Of a stretch of DNA of 64,000 nucleotides, positions 34,942-47,300 are shown piece by piece. Origin of the DNA: Cryptomeria japonica (lineage: Eukaryota > Streptophyta > Pinopsida > Cupressales > Cupressaceae); the NCBI RefSeq assembly GCF_030272615.1, contig NC_081409.1:646754468-646818467 (forward strand), given 5' to 3'. Made by a program: the position numbers and the translations under genes. Numbering within the stretch: position 1 is the first letter of the stretch; every line of letters starts with the position of its first letter. A model generated the notes under the pieces. The model had not been told where the DNA came from and made no database searches. It worked only from the letters and a program-made list of their open reading frames with translations.

Positions 34942-35380
34942 TGTTGGCAATATGTGTTGTAATTGATGTCAACCTGATGTCTGACAATGTATATTTCCCT
35001 TGATTTTTATGGTCATTGATGATATTATGATTGGTTAGTAGAGTATTGTTGCAGTTGTTGAGAATATGACGATGAGATTGCATTGGTTACTATTTGATAC
35101 TATTTGTCATTTGTTGTCATTATTTGTATGATTGGTATGAATAGTTTGATATGAAGAATAGATGGATATTGGTAGTATATGATCTATAGATGTCAACCTT
35201 CTTATGTGTAAAGTCTACACTAAGTATGTTGTATTGATACTATTAATGTTGCTGACAATATGGATAATGGAAATGATGGAATGATGAAGTTTATATAGGG
35301 TGTAAATGGTCAAAAGAAGACACCAACCTGAATCTGGTCAATAGAAGACGTTTTGGATATGTTCCCAAAAGTTTGGCCTA
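34942..35380 (+). repeat. 5' fragment of a Copia-type LTR
   Basis: Starts TGTTGGCAATATGTG with GTAATTGATGTCAACC, the family's typical first 40 bases. It is lost by about 35380, before the conserved core, so only the U3-like part remains. Confidence 0.45.
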
Positions 35381-35923
35381 ATTTTTTAGGACCAGGGCTC
35401 ATCAATTCCCCATGGTCCTCCAAATTTCTCGTGATTAAAAGCTAAACCTATTCGCCTCTATGATTATGTTGATCCTTTCAAATGCAGCTTTGTACCTATT
35501 TACTACACATAGAAAGAAAGGGGAAATTGGTGGGAATAGGGGTTTGCCTAAGTCAAACCCCATTTTAGGAATTAACCTTGAATGAAATAATACAAATACT
35601 AAAATAAATGCTGGATAGATATGTCTTAGATCTGCAATTGTTGATGTTGATGCTTTTCTCTTTGAATGTAATCACATATGTTGTATGAAATAGCATGAAC
35701 ATGACAAAACCATAATCACACACACATGCTTGCATGAAACTTAACATGACTTTTCTCCACAATGCATGATGATGAATATGCAGCCTTGAAGATCTTTCAA
35801 AATGCATTACTATGGATACTTCACAGATGCAAGAATACATTAGGTCAAATGTAGATGGAGAATTAGAATGGATTGTTGAAAATTTTGGACAACTAAGAGG
35901 GGGAGGAGTGAATCAGTTGTATA
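35381..35923 (-). repeat. Minus-strand LTR remnants
   Basis: 35507-35573 is the inverted copy of the shared segment at 8450 and 27349. At 35872-35923 the plus strand reads TGTTGAAAATTTTGG...AAGAGGGGGAGGAGTGAATC. This parallels the start of the element C LTRs (TGTTGAAAATATTCAGG...GAGAGGGGAGGGGTGAATC) and is therefore the 3' end of a minus-oriented LTR. Confidence 0.45.
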
Positions 35924-37030
35924 TGTTGGTTCAAAATTTTGTACACCTGGGAAGATGTGCAAAATTGTGCTTTCAGCAACAGTGTGTGAGTATAAAACTC
36001 TCCTAATTTAGGGAAGGCCCCCCATTTGCTTTCTACTTCAATAATTCAAAATAAACTCTAACTCTAAATCTATTCTAAATCTAGTTGAAACTCTGTCTTT
36101 TTCTCTTTTTTTAGAAAAGAAACTTAATTCTTTTCTCTTCTTTCAAAAAAGAATCACAAATGATTAATGAAATAAACTAAATAAAGAAGTAAAGTTTCCA
36201 TAAAGGCACAAAGTCCTATGTTGCTTCTCTAGGATGGGAAAATAGAAAGAAAGCTCAAAGTCTTCAACTATCTACTCTCCTATCAACATTTTTAGATGAT
36301 TTTCTAGTAACTAAGCATAGTATATAGTAGCTCAAAATCTAACTACATGATGCACCTCTTATGCACAAACATAGAAAATAAAAGCAACACAAAGTCTGCA
36401 AGTTACCCCCTTTTCTTGAGCATCCTACAATAGTTTCAAATGTGAAAAGCAACTCAATGTTTGCAGTATCAAATTTTAAAACCAATCAAAAACTCCAAAC
36501 GCAATAAGCAGCTCAAAGTCTGCAAGATTGAGCTTTAATCCCTCTTGTATAACAACTGAAAACTCACAATCAATCTCTAGAAAATATCGTCACATAACAC
36601 CTTGAATCAACACAAAGTTTGAAAGCAATTTTCCTCTTTGAATTGACTGCAATCTGATTTACAACTAAGCTCAAAGTCTTAGAGTGCACATGCAAATTGA
36701 CAGAATTTTATTGCATTGACAAAAGATAAAAATGACAATAGACCCCCTCAAGTATTTATAGGAGAGGAGCCCTGAGAAAAAGGTGGGAGGATCCTAACTA
36801 ACTTGAGAAATTCTCTCAACTGCCATGACTTATTCCAACTACAGTCTTAATCTAACTCAACTTGTAGTTGCTTTACATGTAATTACATTTTACAAAAATG
36901 CAAGTGAAAGTGACACTTGCAATTACAAAACTTGTTTTTACATGTAACTTGTTGAAACAAAATTACAAATACACAATTGAAACTATTCTGTGTCCGAAGA
37001 CATGACTCTAACTACATCATCCTTTGTAAA
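35924..37030 (-). repeat. LTR-like repeat, copy 1
   Basis: Begins (plus strand) TGTTGGTTCAAAATTTTGTACACC. It aligns with 37944-38999 through shared landmarks: CTCTCCTAATT, many GCTCAAAGTC/GCACAAAGTC phrases, and CCCTCAAGTATTTATAGGAGAGGAG near 36747. On the minus strand that last segment gives CCTATAAATAC, a good TATA box, so the repeat is probably a minus-oriented LTR ending in CCAACA. Confidence 0.6.
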
Positions 37031-37943
37031 TGACATCTTGAACTGGAGTAAGATCTTGCATCCTTGATAGTCTCTGTCCTTAACTAGTGAACTTTAACCT
37101 TTCACATGCTTGGGGTAGTACCATTTCTTCAGGAGGGAAAGGGCTGCTTCCCTCTTTCCATGTCATGACCATCTCTGTCTTGAAAACATTCTATAATTTG
37201 CATCCATGAATTGTTGTTGTATCTCTTATTCTTTTGTTCATTGATGAAGAACTCATAGCACCTTATTCAAGATGATATTGTTATAAAACAATGACCATAC
37301 CTTGATTTGTTGGTTTGATAGGTCATGTGTGCAAACAAGACTGCCAAGGGAAGGGATAAATTGATGCAAAAATGGGCTCACAAGTGAATTTTGGGTTTTG
37401 AGGAATGAATTACATGTGTGAAAAAACAAGAGCATTGACTTGCAATTATGGAGAATGAACATGCAACTTCATGTGTAATGGGAAAATACAAGTTTGCACT
37501 TGTAATTGGACCCTAGAGACTCATTTTCAAGTGTTTTTAAGTGCATTTTGGACCAATTTCAGGTTTTGGAAGGCTGACTGCAAGTGCAATGTATGAAAAA
37601 ATTGTACACTTCCACTTGTAATTGGGTCTTGAAGACCCGATTGCAAGTAAACCTTTATGCATTATAACTTCTTTGAAAACACTTGAGTATGGAGAGATAT
37701 GACTTGCAAATGGAATGAGCCCACCAAGTTAAGGTGTCCTGACAATTTTTATACCTGCAGTTGGGTCTTGGAGACCCGATTGCAAGTGTCCAAAGGGGGG
37801 GGGTAAAAAAAAATGCTTTATACTTGTAGTCGGGTCCTCAAGGCCTGACCACAAGTTGAGTCACAAAGACTTGAAAACACTACTTCTAAACATCTTCATG
37901 AGAACCAATTTTAAGCACCATGGGGGAGAATAAAATGCAAAAG
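37031..37943. other. Spacer with palindromic repeats between two LTR-like copies
   Basis: Gene-free. It contains a cluster of four 34-35-bp imperfect palindromes (37498-37856), a G9 run at 37795-37803, and GGGGGAGAATAAAATGCAAAAGG just before the next copy. Whether it is a remnant internal region or the rest of the LTR cannot be decided by eye. Confidence 0.5.
37498..37856. repeat. Four imperfect palindromes of 34-35 bp
   Basis: Copies at 37498-37532, 37614-37648, 37754-37787 and 37822-37856. The best one (37614) has arms ACTTGTAATTGGGTCT and AGACCCGATTGCAAGT around a short loop. The others keep the arm pattern with substitutions. RNA or single-stranded DNA would fold into a hairpin of about 15 bp. 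Confidence 0.75.
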
Positions 37944-38999
37944 GTGTTGGTTGAAAATTTTGTACACCTGGGGGATGTACAAAACTATGGTTTCAGCCAC
38001 AACGTGTGAGTATGATACTCTCCTAATTAAGGGAATGATCCCCCAATCTATAAACTATTATTAAACAAAAAATGAATGAGACAACAATCTTTCTTCTTCT
38101 TTCAAGAAAAACTATATCCTTTTATCTTCACAGAAAATTGATAGAAATTGAAAATAGACAGCAACAACTACTTATAAAAAAAAGTGAGAGAAAGGAAATA
38201 AAGTTTCCTGAAAGCACAAAGATTTGTGTCACTTCCTTTGGGAAAGGACATCAATATCAAGCTCAAAGTCTTGAATATGTGAAATCCTATCTACCCTTTT
38301 CTATATTAATAATAAAAAGAACAAAGTATGGCAGCACAAAGTCTGAAATATCTTTCTCTTCTCTACATAAAACAACAAGAGTAGTGTGAGATCAAAGTCT
38401 CGCAGCTATTCCTTATCACAAAATCTACTTCTAATTTCTTTCAAGAACAAGTATAGGAACAAAGTCCTACAACTTCTCTTAACAAAATATCTACTCTAAC
38501 TAATATTAATCTCGAATACTTGCAACACAAAGTGTGCAAATTAAATTTCATTAAGCTCTTATAGAAACACTAGAAAGAAAGATAATTTTGAACACAAAGT
38601 CTCAATCCTTGAGCAATCTTCTTCTATTTCTTTCAACTTCAATTTACACATAAAAAGCACAGTCTTTCTTGATGTAAATTTAGTAGAGTCTAGTTGCTTG
38701 CTTTCCCAAAAGATCCAAGATACAATAGACTCCCTCAAGTATTTATAGGAGAGGAGTCTTGAGAAAAAGGTGGGAGGATCTCAACTAACTTGAGAAATTC
38801 TCTCAACCACCATGACTTATTCAACTACTATCTAAGACTTATTCAAAATTACAAGTCCTAATCTAAATTGACTTGTAATCAACCTACTTGTAATTACAAG
38901 AATACAAGTAATGACTTAACTTGCAATTTACAAAATTGCTTTTATAAGTAAGCTTGTCAAAAGGGAAACAACAATATTGAAATTACAAATTTTAAAGTT
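37944..38999 (-). repeat. LTR-like repeat, copy 2, truncated
   Basis: Starts (plus strand) TGTTGGTTGAAAATTTTGTACACC and shows the same landmarks as copy 1, including CCCTCAAGTATTTATAGGAGAGGAG near 38731. It is cut at about 38999, where a Copia pol relic begins. Direct orientation, 2.02 kb from copy 1. Confidence 0.6.
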
Positions 39000-40320
39000 T
39001 GATTTTTCTCAATTTGATCCAGCTCTTCCCTCATTGCTTTCATCCAATTTTGATTTTTGCAGGCTTCTTCAACTATCTTAGGTTCAAACTAAGAGAGTAA
39101 ACATAGAAGAAATTTCTCTTCAACAACTTTGCTTCTTGTAATAACTCCTCTTTTTCCATCTCCTATAATTTGATTCTCAGAATGATTTTTATGCACATAT
39201 CTTCAGGTTTTTGATATAGTTGCGGGAGCAACCTGGGTTTCTTCCTGCTTGTCTTCATCCTTGTTCTTCTTTTATCCTTCATCAAATTCATATTCAGCTT
39301 GAGTGATAGTTTCTTTTGAAATGTTCTCATCAACCTTCACATTTGTACTTTCAACACTTTTATTCAACCTTTTGTTATAACATCTGTAAGCCTTGCTCTT
39401 TGTAGAATAATCAAGAAATATACCTTCATCTACTCTACTATCAAAATTTCCAAGATTTCCTTCATCTTTTTTTATATAGCATTTACTTCTAAAAACTTTA
39501 AAGTACTTTATAGATGGGATCCTTCCATACCATAACTCATATGATGTCTTCCCAAACTTCTTTCTAAATAGAACTTTAAGGCTATATAAAATAGTGTCTA
39601 TAACTTCTCTCTAGTAGAGTTTTGATAGATTTGCTTCTTTGATCATAATTCTTGCCACCTCTTGAATAGCCATGTTCACTCTTTCTCTATGCCATTCTAC
39701 TAAGGTGTCCTAGGAGCTGATAACTGTCTTCTAATACCATATTTCTAATAGAAAGTATCAAATTCATCAAAAATAAATTCACTTAATTCTTCCATCAACT
39801 TCATTCTCAACTCTAGCTTTGAATATCTTAAATTTTTTTAATGCTTCTGACTTTTCTCTTAGAAATGCAACCCAAGTCATTCTAGAATGATCATGAATTA
39901 AGAGCCCTTGCAAACTCCTTGTTATGGTCAGACTATATAGGTCTGTGTGTATCAAATTGAATAATTCGGTAGAAGATTGTTAATTTCCTCTTAATGTTCT
40001 TTTTGTTTGCTTTCCCACTTGACATTCTTCATAAATACTATTATCTGATTTAGTCAATCTTGGTAAATCTCTCACAAATTTTATCATACTAATCTTCACC
40101 AAATTATGAAATTTGATATGACACATCCTCTGGTACCATAGCCAATTCTTATTGATCTATGATAATAAGAAATGTCTTGTAGCATCTTCCAATAGATACA
40201 TGTTTTCACCTATCTTTTTCCCTATAGAAATAAAAGTTCCGCATCTCTTTTGGATCTCACAATCACCATCCTAAAATATAACATTATAACCATTTTCGGA
40301 CATCTATCCTATTGGAATTA
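39000..40320 (-). pseudogene. Copia integrase and start of RT, heavily decayed
   Basis: Minus-strand reading gives, in order, a pre-integrase/zinc finger part (LWYQRMCHIKFHNLVKIS, EECQVGKQ), integrase (IHTDLYSLTITRSLQG, HDHSRMTWVAFLREKSEAL), the GKTSYELWYGR and FGSKCY-like region, AYRCYNKRLNKSVESTNVKV, and the RT entry (WMKAMREELDQIEKNQ). Stops and frameshifts leave no piece above 60 codons. Closely related in order and wording to elements D and E. Gag, most of RT and the LTRs are absent. Confidence 0.75.
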
Positions 40321-40328
40321 CTTGTCTA

Positions 40329-41583
40329 TGTTGTCATTAATGTTAAATCTGGTGTTCTGGATTTCTCTAGATATAGTGAAGAACAATATACACATGATGT
40401 ATTGAAGTGAAAGATAGATGTGTATGTTGTGTTGTAGGAAGTGGAAGATAGGTATGTTGCAAATGACAAACTCCTATTGTTGTTGATGTTTCTATTGATG
40501 TTGCAAGCTTTTATTATATGTATCAGGATGTGTGAGTTGTGGTGTTGATCATAGCATTTGATTATGTGCTTCAGAAGTCATTCTCCGGATGTAATACTTC
40601 AGTTGTTTGTTCGAGTATGTAGTGATGAGAAAATTATTGTGCTTTGGTTCCCTTTGGTTTGTTTGATTTTTGGTGGTACTCATTTGATGATCTGTCAGTC
40701 ACATCTTGGATCTCGCTTTGCTGACTTGGATCATGATTATTATCTTTGTTTCTTAACTATGGTCTATCTTCGTTTGTTTCTCTTTGGATATTCTACCTTG
40801 TGCTCCGATGATTGCAGCATTCAGTTAGCGTGTTGCTTTGGCACTTTGAGGATATGTTTATTTTAGGCTTGGCTGACATTAGAAATTGATGTTTTAATGC
40901 AGTGATTGTAGCTTACATATTGACCATTGAAATGTTCCTTTGGAGAAATTTTTTGAGGATGACCTAATGTATATTTCCAATTGACACTCATATATATGTA
41001 GGTACTCTTGATTGTAATTATCATCGAATTAGTAAGTGATTAAGAAAGCGTGAGAAGGATATTTTGTGAAGGAGAAGGAAAGCATGAGTGAAGGATAAAG
41101 TTGTGAGTATCAAGTAAGAGAGTTGATTCAGTGTGGATAGATTGGTGTAGTCAAATAGTCAAACATTTTTCCAGAGGTTCTTAATTGGATCTGCTACAAG
41201 CAGTCAGTTTATTGTCAGAGCTTTAACTGGAACTTTTCTCAGTTCACCTCTTTTTGTATTGAGCCCTTCTGACAGCAAGCCATTGTATCTGAGCAGTAAG
41301 CTCTTCAAGCAGTGAGCCCTCTAGAAATGAGCAAGTTTCCTAATCCCATATAACTAGTTATATTTTTCTTGAGAGTTAACCCTCTCCATGGTTTTTCCCA
41401 TTTGGATTTTCCACGTATAAAAATCTGGTGTATCTTGTGTCGTTGTGTTATGTTCTATTTTTCATTTCAAGGTTAACTAAGATTAGGTTAAGTTTTAGAA
41501 CATCAGGATATTATGAGTTTCAATTTTATAAATTAGAGGAATATTGATTCACTCTCCCTCTCAATATCCCATTTTATTCAACA
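40329..41583 (+). repeat. 5' LTR upstream of a Gag-like ORF
   Basis: Starts at or near TGTTGTCATTAATG and ends ATTCAACA; the start is uncertain by a few bases. It contains GAGCAGTAAGCTCTTC, the core CCATGGTTTTTCCCATTT...CCACGT near 41390-41418, and TTCACTCTCCCTCTCAATATCC. It is followed at once by ATTGGTATAAGAGCTTGG, a primer-binding site with one change. Confidence 0.65.
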
Positions 41584-41650
41584 ATTGGTATAAGAGCTTG
41601 GTCCCTTGTTGCTAAGCTTAACTGCTTGAGGGAGATATTGATTTGAACAG

Positions 41651-42615
41651 ATGGCTCCCATGGAAATAGATGGAGAATATTATCTGGATTAAAAATTGAA
41701 GATAAATCTTGAAGATCTTAAAAATGTGTAATTTGAGAATGAAGAATTGAAAGAGAATGTGAAGGTAGTGAATGAGTGTGTAAAGAAACTAAGAGAACAA
41801 ATCTGGAAGTTCAAAGAAAGACATTGAGAGGTTAACAAGGAATTGAAGCAAGTGAATGAGACAATTGTAAACTTAAAATTGCAGATGGTGGAAAGCAGGA
41901 AAGTGGAAGAAAAATTCAAGAGCATAGTTCATTTGAAGGTTGAAGAAAATGGAAAGTTAGAGCAAGAAATATAGAAGCTAAAATTAGAAGCAAGAGTTAG
42001 TGAAAGTAGTGCGTTATTAGATCAACTGTTGTTAATGAAGAAAAATCATAAGGATAAGGAAGGATTAGGATTTACCGCTGATTGTTCGAAAGACAACAGT
42101 AAAGGGAAATAAAAGATGGAGACTGAAAAAAATATTGAAACTGGAAACAAAGTCCGGAATCTTGGACCAGCTACAAACAAACCTCTTGTTTTGCAACCTA
42201 ATGCTCAAAGGTACTCATCATTTAATGGCTATTATTTTCAGTGCAATTATTTTGGACACAAAGCTATAGAACGCAAAAGAAATATAAATAAGAATATTCA
42301 ATATTTTGGATGTAGAAATTTTGAACATAAGGCTAATTACTACAATAATACAGTTATAAGCAGAAGCTATAGAACATTTGTGAATGGAATGAATGGATCG
42401 CATATGAATATGCCCTTTCAAGGTTATTGTGGTATATGCTATAAATTTGGTCATAAAGCTAATCAGTGCAGATCTAGAGCAAATTAAATATATTTAATAT
42501 AGAGGAATGTAAAGTGCTATAGTTGCAACAAATATGGACATTTTGCTAACAAATGCATAAATGTGAAATCTTCGGTGAAGTCAACTGAAGTTAAGAATAA
42601 GAATGTCGTGGTCTA
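41651..42615 (+). pseudogene. Gag-like coiled-coil protein with zinc knuckles
   Basis: A single frame from the ATG 67 bp after the LTR to 42615 with about seven stop codons and no frameshift. N-terminal part: long coiled coil (FENEELKENVKVVNECVKK, ELKQVNETIVNLKLQM). C-terminal part: four knuckles. FQCNYFGHKA and YFGCRNFEHKANYY have lost cysteines; CGICYKFGHKANQC and CYSCNKYGHFANKC are intact CCHC. The same architecture occurs in element C (53672-54835) and at the right edge (63087-64000). Position right after a primer-binding site indicates a Gag role (RNA packaging). No Copia Gag (UBN2) motif is seen. Confidence 0.7.
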
Positions 42616-43640
42616 GAAAAAGGAAAAAATCAACTAAGACTGCTACACCTAAGTTTGGTGTTGGAGCTTTGTCCTCTAGAATGTTTTTGAGAGACAAATC
42701 TATCAATACCCTGTCGAGTGAAAAAGATGCATTATGATTGTAGTTGCAGTGGATTGCGCATGTTGTATTGAAAAATTGGATGATGTCACTTTGATAAGAG
42801 AGGTGCGCCTGATGTGTTCACAATATATGCCGCAGTTCTGGTCAATTACTTTTTGTTCATCTAATAGTTCACATTATCATGGAGTTACGTGATTAACCAA
42901 AGCCACTCATAGGAGCTAACTCCACAACTTCACCTGCATATGTGGTGTGTGGGCCCTACCGATGATGATAACATACAACTGGACTAGTGAAAAGACAAAA
43001 TATGGAGGAATGTACGATGTGGCAAGGATGTGGGTCCAAATTTCTCACCTCTTTGGTAATATAATGAACGATTATCTTTTATAGGATTGACGGTCATGAT
43101 CTTCGTGTGATTACGCGATTAGCTGGACCTACTTGAAAAGGTTAGCTCCACAACACTGAAAGACTTTTATAAGTGGTGGTGAATAAAAAGTAGTAAAGGT
43201 CTCCATGCGCTTGTTTCTCATTTATTGTCAACTGACAATGCTCTTGTTGTTGGGGCCTTGACGTTCAAATACGAATTTAAATGGCTAGCTCCCACCATCA
43301 AACCAACTTACGTGCCTGTAGTTAATGTGCCTGAATTCCCATTACAATCCAAGATTTTGATTATATTAACTCCATTCTAATTCAATTATGCACTTAGTAT
43401 GTTCTGAAAATGCTTTGCATCTCTCTTGCAAATTCAAGTTGTTACTGTTAGGGTTTATGTTCTAGGGTTTTCTACATAGGCCAAAATTGCATTTGTTGCA
43501 TTAGTTATTGATTTCTAAGTATTCTACATTTCTATAAGCTAAATTGATCATTCAAAGTCTCATAGAGGATCATTCTAGCTTTTATTGTGAAACCCTAGCT
43601 ATTTTGTATCTTTTTACATAAACCCTAATTTTGACAATGG
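42616..43640. other. Spacer between Gag-like and plant-mobile-type ORFs
   Basis: No coding evidence. Two diverged copies of a phrase (TTACGTGATTAACC...AGCTAACTCCACAAC at 42883-42930 and TTACGCGATTAGCT...TTAGCTCCACAAC at 43110-43160) hint at an old duplication. AAACCCTAG/TAGGGTTT words near 43448-43630 resemble a 5' leader. Confidence 0.4.
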
Positions 43641-46600
43641 TTTAATCTTATAGCTTGGGCAAGAGGAAATTATCTGAGGAGATAATTGCACAGCTCCTTG
43701 GGTCCATAGAAACATAGAAGAGATCTAGGCAAGGGGCAAGACCTAAGGAATTCATCATTGACTATTCTGATGGATGTAGGGATTCTTCAATCCCACCTTG
43801 GGGTTTTAGCCTATGGAGAAGGGGATATAATAAAAAAAAGGAACGAATCCTAGTGTCAAACATATGGAATTGTAATCTTGCTAGATTGGTGGTTCCCAAT
43901 GTATATGTGAACATTGAATTAGTTTCTACTATTGCTAATAATTATAGACCATAGACCAGAGAAGTCTTCGCCAAAGGAGGAGGTAGATTGATAGCCATCA
44001 CTAAGGAGGTCATTGATGAAATGTTTATGATAAACCCCAATATGGATTGTCTTATTAATTAAGAAGAGTTGGAAAGAGTATAAAAATAATAAAGGGTTGT
44101 ACAGAGACAACTGGGCTTCTTTTAGGCCGAAGGGCGCTTACAAGAGATGAGATACCGTTGACTTCAAAACAAACTACTCCCTATAATGTTAATTTATTTG
44201 CTAGTTATTTTCTAGAAACATATTATGCTTTGTGTCAAGTGTGTGCTGCACATGTAAGAAACATGATTCCTAATTGGATGCTAGTATTATGTGTGGATAT
44301 CCAAAGCATGGATATCAATAGACCATTTGACTATGCTAACCTAGTGGCGGGGGGTCTCCACAATATCCTCTTTGATTTCAAGAGTGGAGAAACAATGACT
44401 TTCAAGTATTTTTTTCTATTGATGTATATTTTCTTGTATAAAGGTCTTAAGGTCTATCCTACAGACCTACATATTACTACTATAGTGAAAGGTGAGTTTC
44501 TTCCAGTCTAGGAATGGACTTACATTTGGGATATGAATATGGATGAGTCTAACCATATGGCTTTTGAAAATTTGTTTGTTAGAAAGTATTGAGCATCCTC
44601 TAAGGAGAGGTAAGGTGGGGTTTGAGTAAAGAAGTAAAGAATTTCTTAAGGCCTAAAGACCTAACACATGAATTAGAAGTTCCTCACAACTGGGGATCAT
44701 GATTTTATTTTAAGGATCACATAATCATAAGGATTTTGGGTAGCCCTGTTATTCTCAGGCTTTTGCCTATTACTATTTAGGATAGAGTTTCTTTCCTTGA
44801 GATTATGCATCAAATGGTAGAAGCAAAGAAGTCCCTAGTTATATGGGCTCACAAGAAAGGATCATTGCTCCCATCACAAGTTTTGGTAGGGATGTACCAT
44901 GTTTCTAATAGAAAGGCATATGAAAATTTGGATTCTTTGCTAAATAGCTATTGCCTTCGTTAAGCTCAATACAAATACTATGACTCTGAATGGTTTATTC
45001 AGGCCCTTGGAAAGGCAAAACCTCAAAATAATGAATGACATGATGAAGATGAAGATGATATTATCAAAAATATTGAGGATTATAATGATCTAAAAGGGAA
45101 GGAGAGGTGGTACTAAATTCAATATGAAGAACACAAGAAGAGGGAAGATAGCACATACTCTCCAACATGGCATATGTTATTTATTCCAAAGCTAAGGATG
45201 AATACTATCTTTACTACTTATCCAGATATTGATAGGATTCCTTTTCCTCACGAGAGGCCTAGATTGGATATTGTGCTACTAGTCCAAGAGGTGGAGGAAA
45301 GGCTTGGTTCTCCTTAGTCCATTGGTTCCCCCTTTGGTCCTACTTCCCCTCCATCATCTCGTCTACTTGGCCATGAGGAGCCTTCATCTACTCCTACTTT
45401 TGTCCAAATTGCATTAGAACCTCTCCTATCACACAGATTGCTTGCACAAGATGCCATGAAAAAACACATGATTGCTTCATCCTTAGGAAGATCATAGTAC
45501 CAACTTCCAAAAAGCCTAAGAGCTATCACTCCATTTCATTCACTCTCTTCGGGGAGAGATATTTCATTTCAGAATTATGACTGCTTTGAATATTAAGGAG
45601 AGGCACCTCTACCACCTCATAGGTTTGACACCAAGTTGGGTGTCAAGATTCAAGACCCCTCTTAAATGTGGGCACTTGATGATTTTAAGCTTGGGGGTGA
45701 CCTCGATGAATACATAAGGCTGAATGCCCATGAAAAAGTTATCGATGATGATGAGTTCATCAACACAAGGGAGTTCTAATTTTTTGTAATAAGGAACATG
45801 CTAGATGAGCTAGAAAGAAGGAAAGGGATTAGGCTTGATAGCCTAAGTAAGGATGAAAGATTCAAACTAAAAATGAATTACTAAGAGCTACCAAGGAACA
45901 AATGGCTACCATGATTCCTGAGATGTGAAGGTAGATTGTGAAGAAAAGTGGCGTGCTTCTCCTAGAGAGATGGGATATCTTCTCTACAATAGCTTTTGAT
46001 GCCTTATGGAAAAGGCATGATATTGACTCTAGATATAATGAAACCACAACAAAGAAATAAGGTGCTCTCAGGAAATTTTTGATGACCACCTTAACCAATT
46101 GGTCATTTGGTGTGTGCACTCGGTTACAAGAAGACCAACCCTGAGTCATGAAATGGAGCAATTATTTGGAAGCCTCCTAGTCAAGAGGGTGGTAGATACT
46201 ACTGCTACAAAGGCCACAAACATGACTTTAAATTTAGAAAATTTTACCCACAAGGTTGCAATGAAGCCAGATGAGGAATTTCATATCCTAAGTGATAAGG
46301 TGCAGTCATTGCAAGAGAAATTGTAAGAAAAACAAATATATAAACCTCCTGGTATGATAGAACATTCCTCTCATGAGGTAATGGAATCGAGAAGAGATTT
46401 GGCTGAAGTTACGATAGAAATAACAAGATTGAATCATGAAATTGAGATATGGAAAGTAGATACCTCAAGGATAGAGAAGAAGGCAATAACTGAGATAATC
46501 CAATCTTTAATTGAGACAAAGATTTGTACAACCTTGGACCATGTCAATGCTACTTGGGATGAGCACATGGAGATCTTGGGACTCCTTGAGGAACATCTTA

Positions 46601-47112
46601 AGTGGATTTTTTTTGGGGTTTGCTCACTATTTTTCATGAGTAAAACAATTCCAGTGTTAGAGGTAGCTTTGGTTAGGCCTCTTCCTACCTATTTGTATGA
46701 TATTTTGATTCAGTTCAGAACAAGGTTTGAGGTAATGAATCAAATTTTATTATCCATAAAATGTATACTCAAAGAATAAAGATTGCGCTCAAGAGTTTCT
46801 AGTGTCTGGTTACAAGCCACATGCTAGCCCTATTTGACAAAGAAAGGAGCAATGCAGAAGGAAGAAAGGTATTGAGATCAATGACAAAATGGAAGACATA
46901 AATTGATCAGCTTTAGACCCAATATTGATAGAAATTTTTATAAATGAAGCATAGATACAGGGGAAGATGTAGTCACACATGGATGCACAGTCAATATTTG
47001 ATAGTGGGATGACAAAAATGGAGGTTGCAAGATTAGATATAGATGATGACAGCTATCAACAACATATGAGGAGGCTGCAAGAGTTCAAGCAATATGGATT
47101 TGAATTCTTGTA
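43641..47112 (+). pseudogene. Plant-mobile-domain-type ORF, decayed
   Basis: Begins around SLGKRKLSEEIIAQLLGS and continues with many stops. Best pieces: 44158-44511 (ASYFLETYYALCQVCAAHVR, GGLHNILFDFKSG), 46099-46326 and 46354-46779, all in one frame. The segment EVFAKGGGRLIAITKEVIDE followed by MFMINPNMD resembles the entry motif (strand, then helix, then G-x-P-N-like) of putative plant transposon/plant mobile domain proteins; a parallel motif occurs at about 59600 on the other strand. The C-terminal third is coiled-coil and the tail reads MRRLQEFKQYGFEFL. Gag-like plus this ORF may be one pol-less element, but no 3' LTR is seen. Confidence 0.55.
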
Positions 47113-47300
47113 ATCCTTCTTTCTTCTATTTCTAAATTTTGAATTTTTGAAGCTACGGTTTCCCGCCTTTTTTGAAAATGTTCTTTCTTTTCTTTCTCTT
47201 GGTGTATTAAATCAAAAGGAACATATTTCTTATTGGTATTAGATTGTCATTGATGTCAATAGTGGATAATATGTAGTGGATAGAGATGCAGGGATGATAA
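47113..47300. other. Short spacer before the LTR of element D
   Basis: Pyrimidine-rich, gene-free. A stray ATTGGTATTAGATTGTCATTGATGTCAA near 47233 looks like a fragment of Copia LTR start or primer site. Confidence 0.4.

Noticed and set aside
37498-37856. CRISPR-like array of palindromic repeats
   Set aside because: Spacing is irregular, copies are diverged, and the context is plant LTR DNA.
40558-40866. 102-codon ORF rich in Cys and Leu
   Set aside because: Lies wholly inside an LTR (40329-41583) with no motif.
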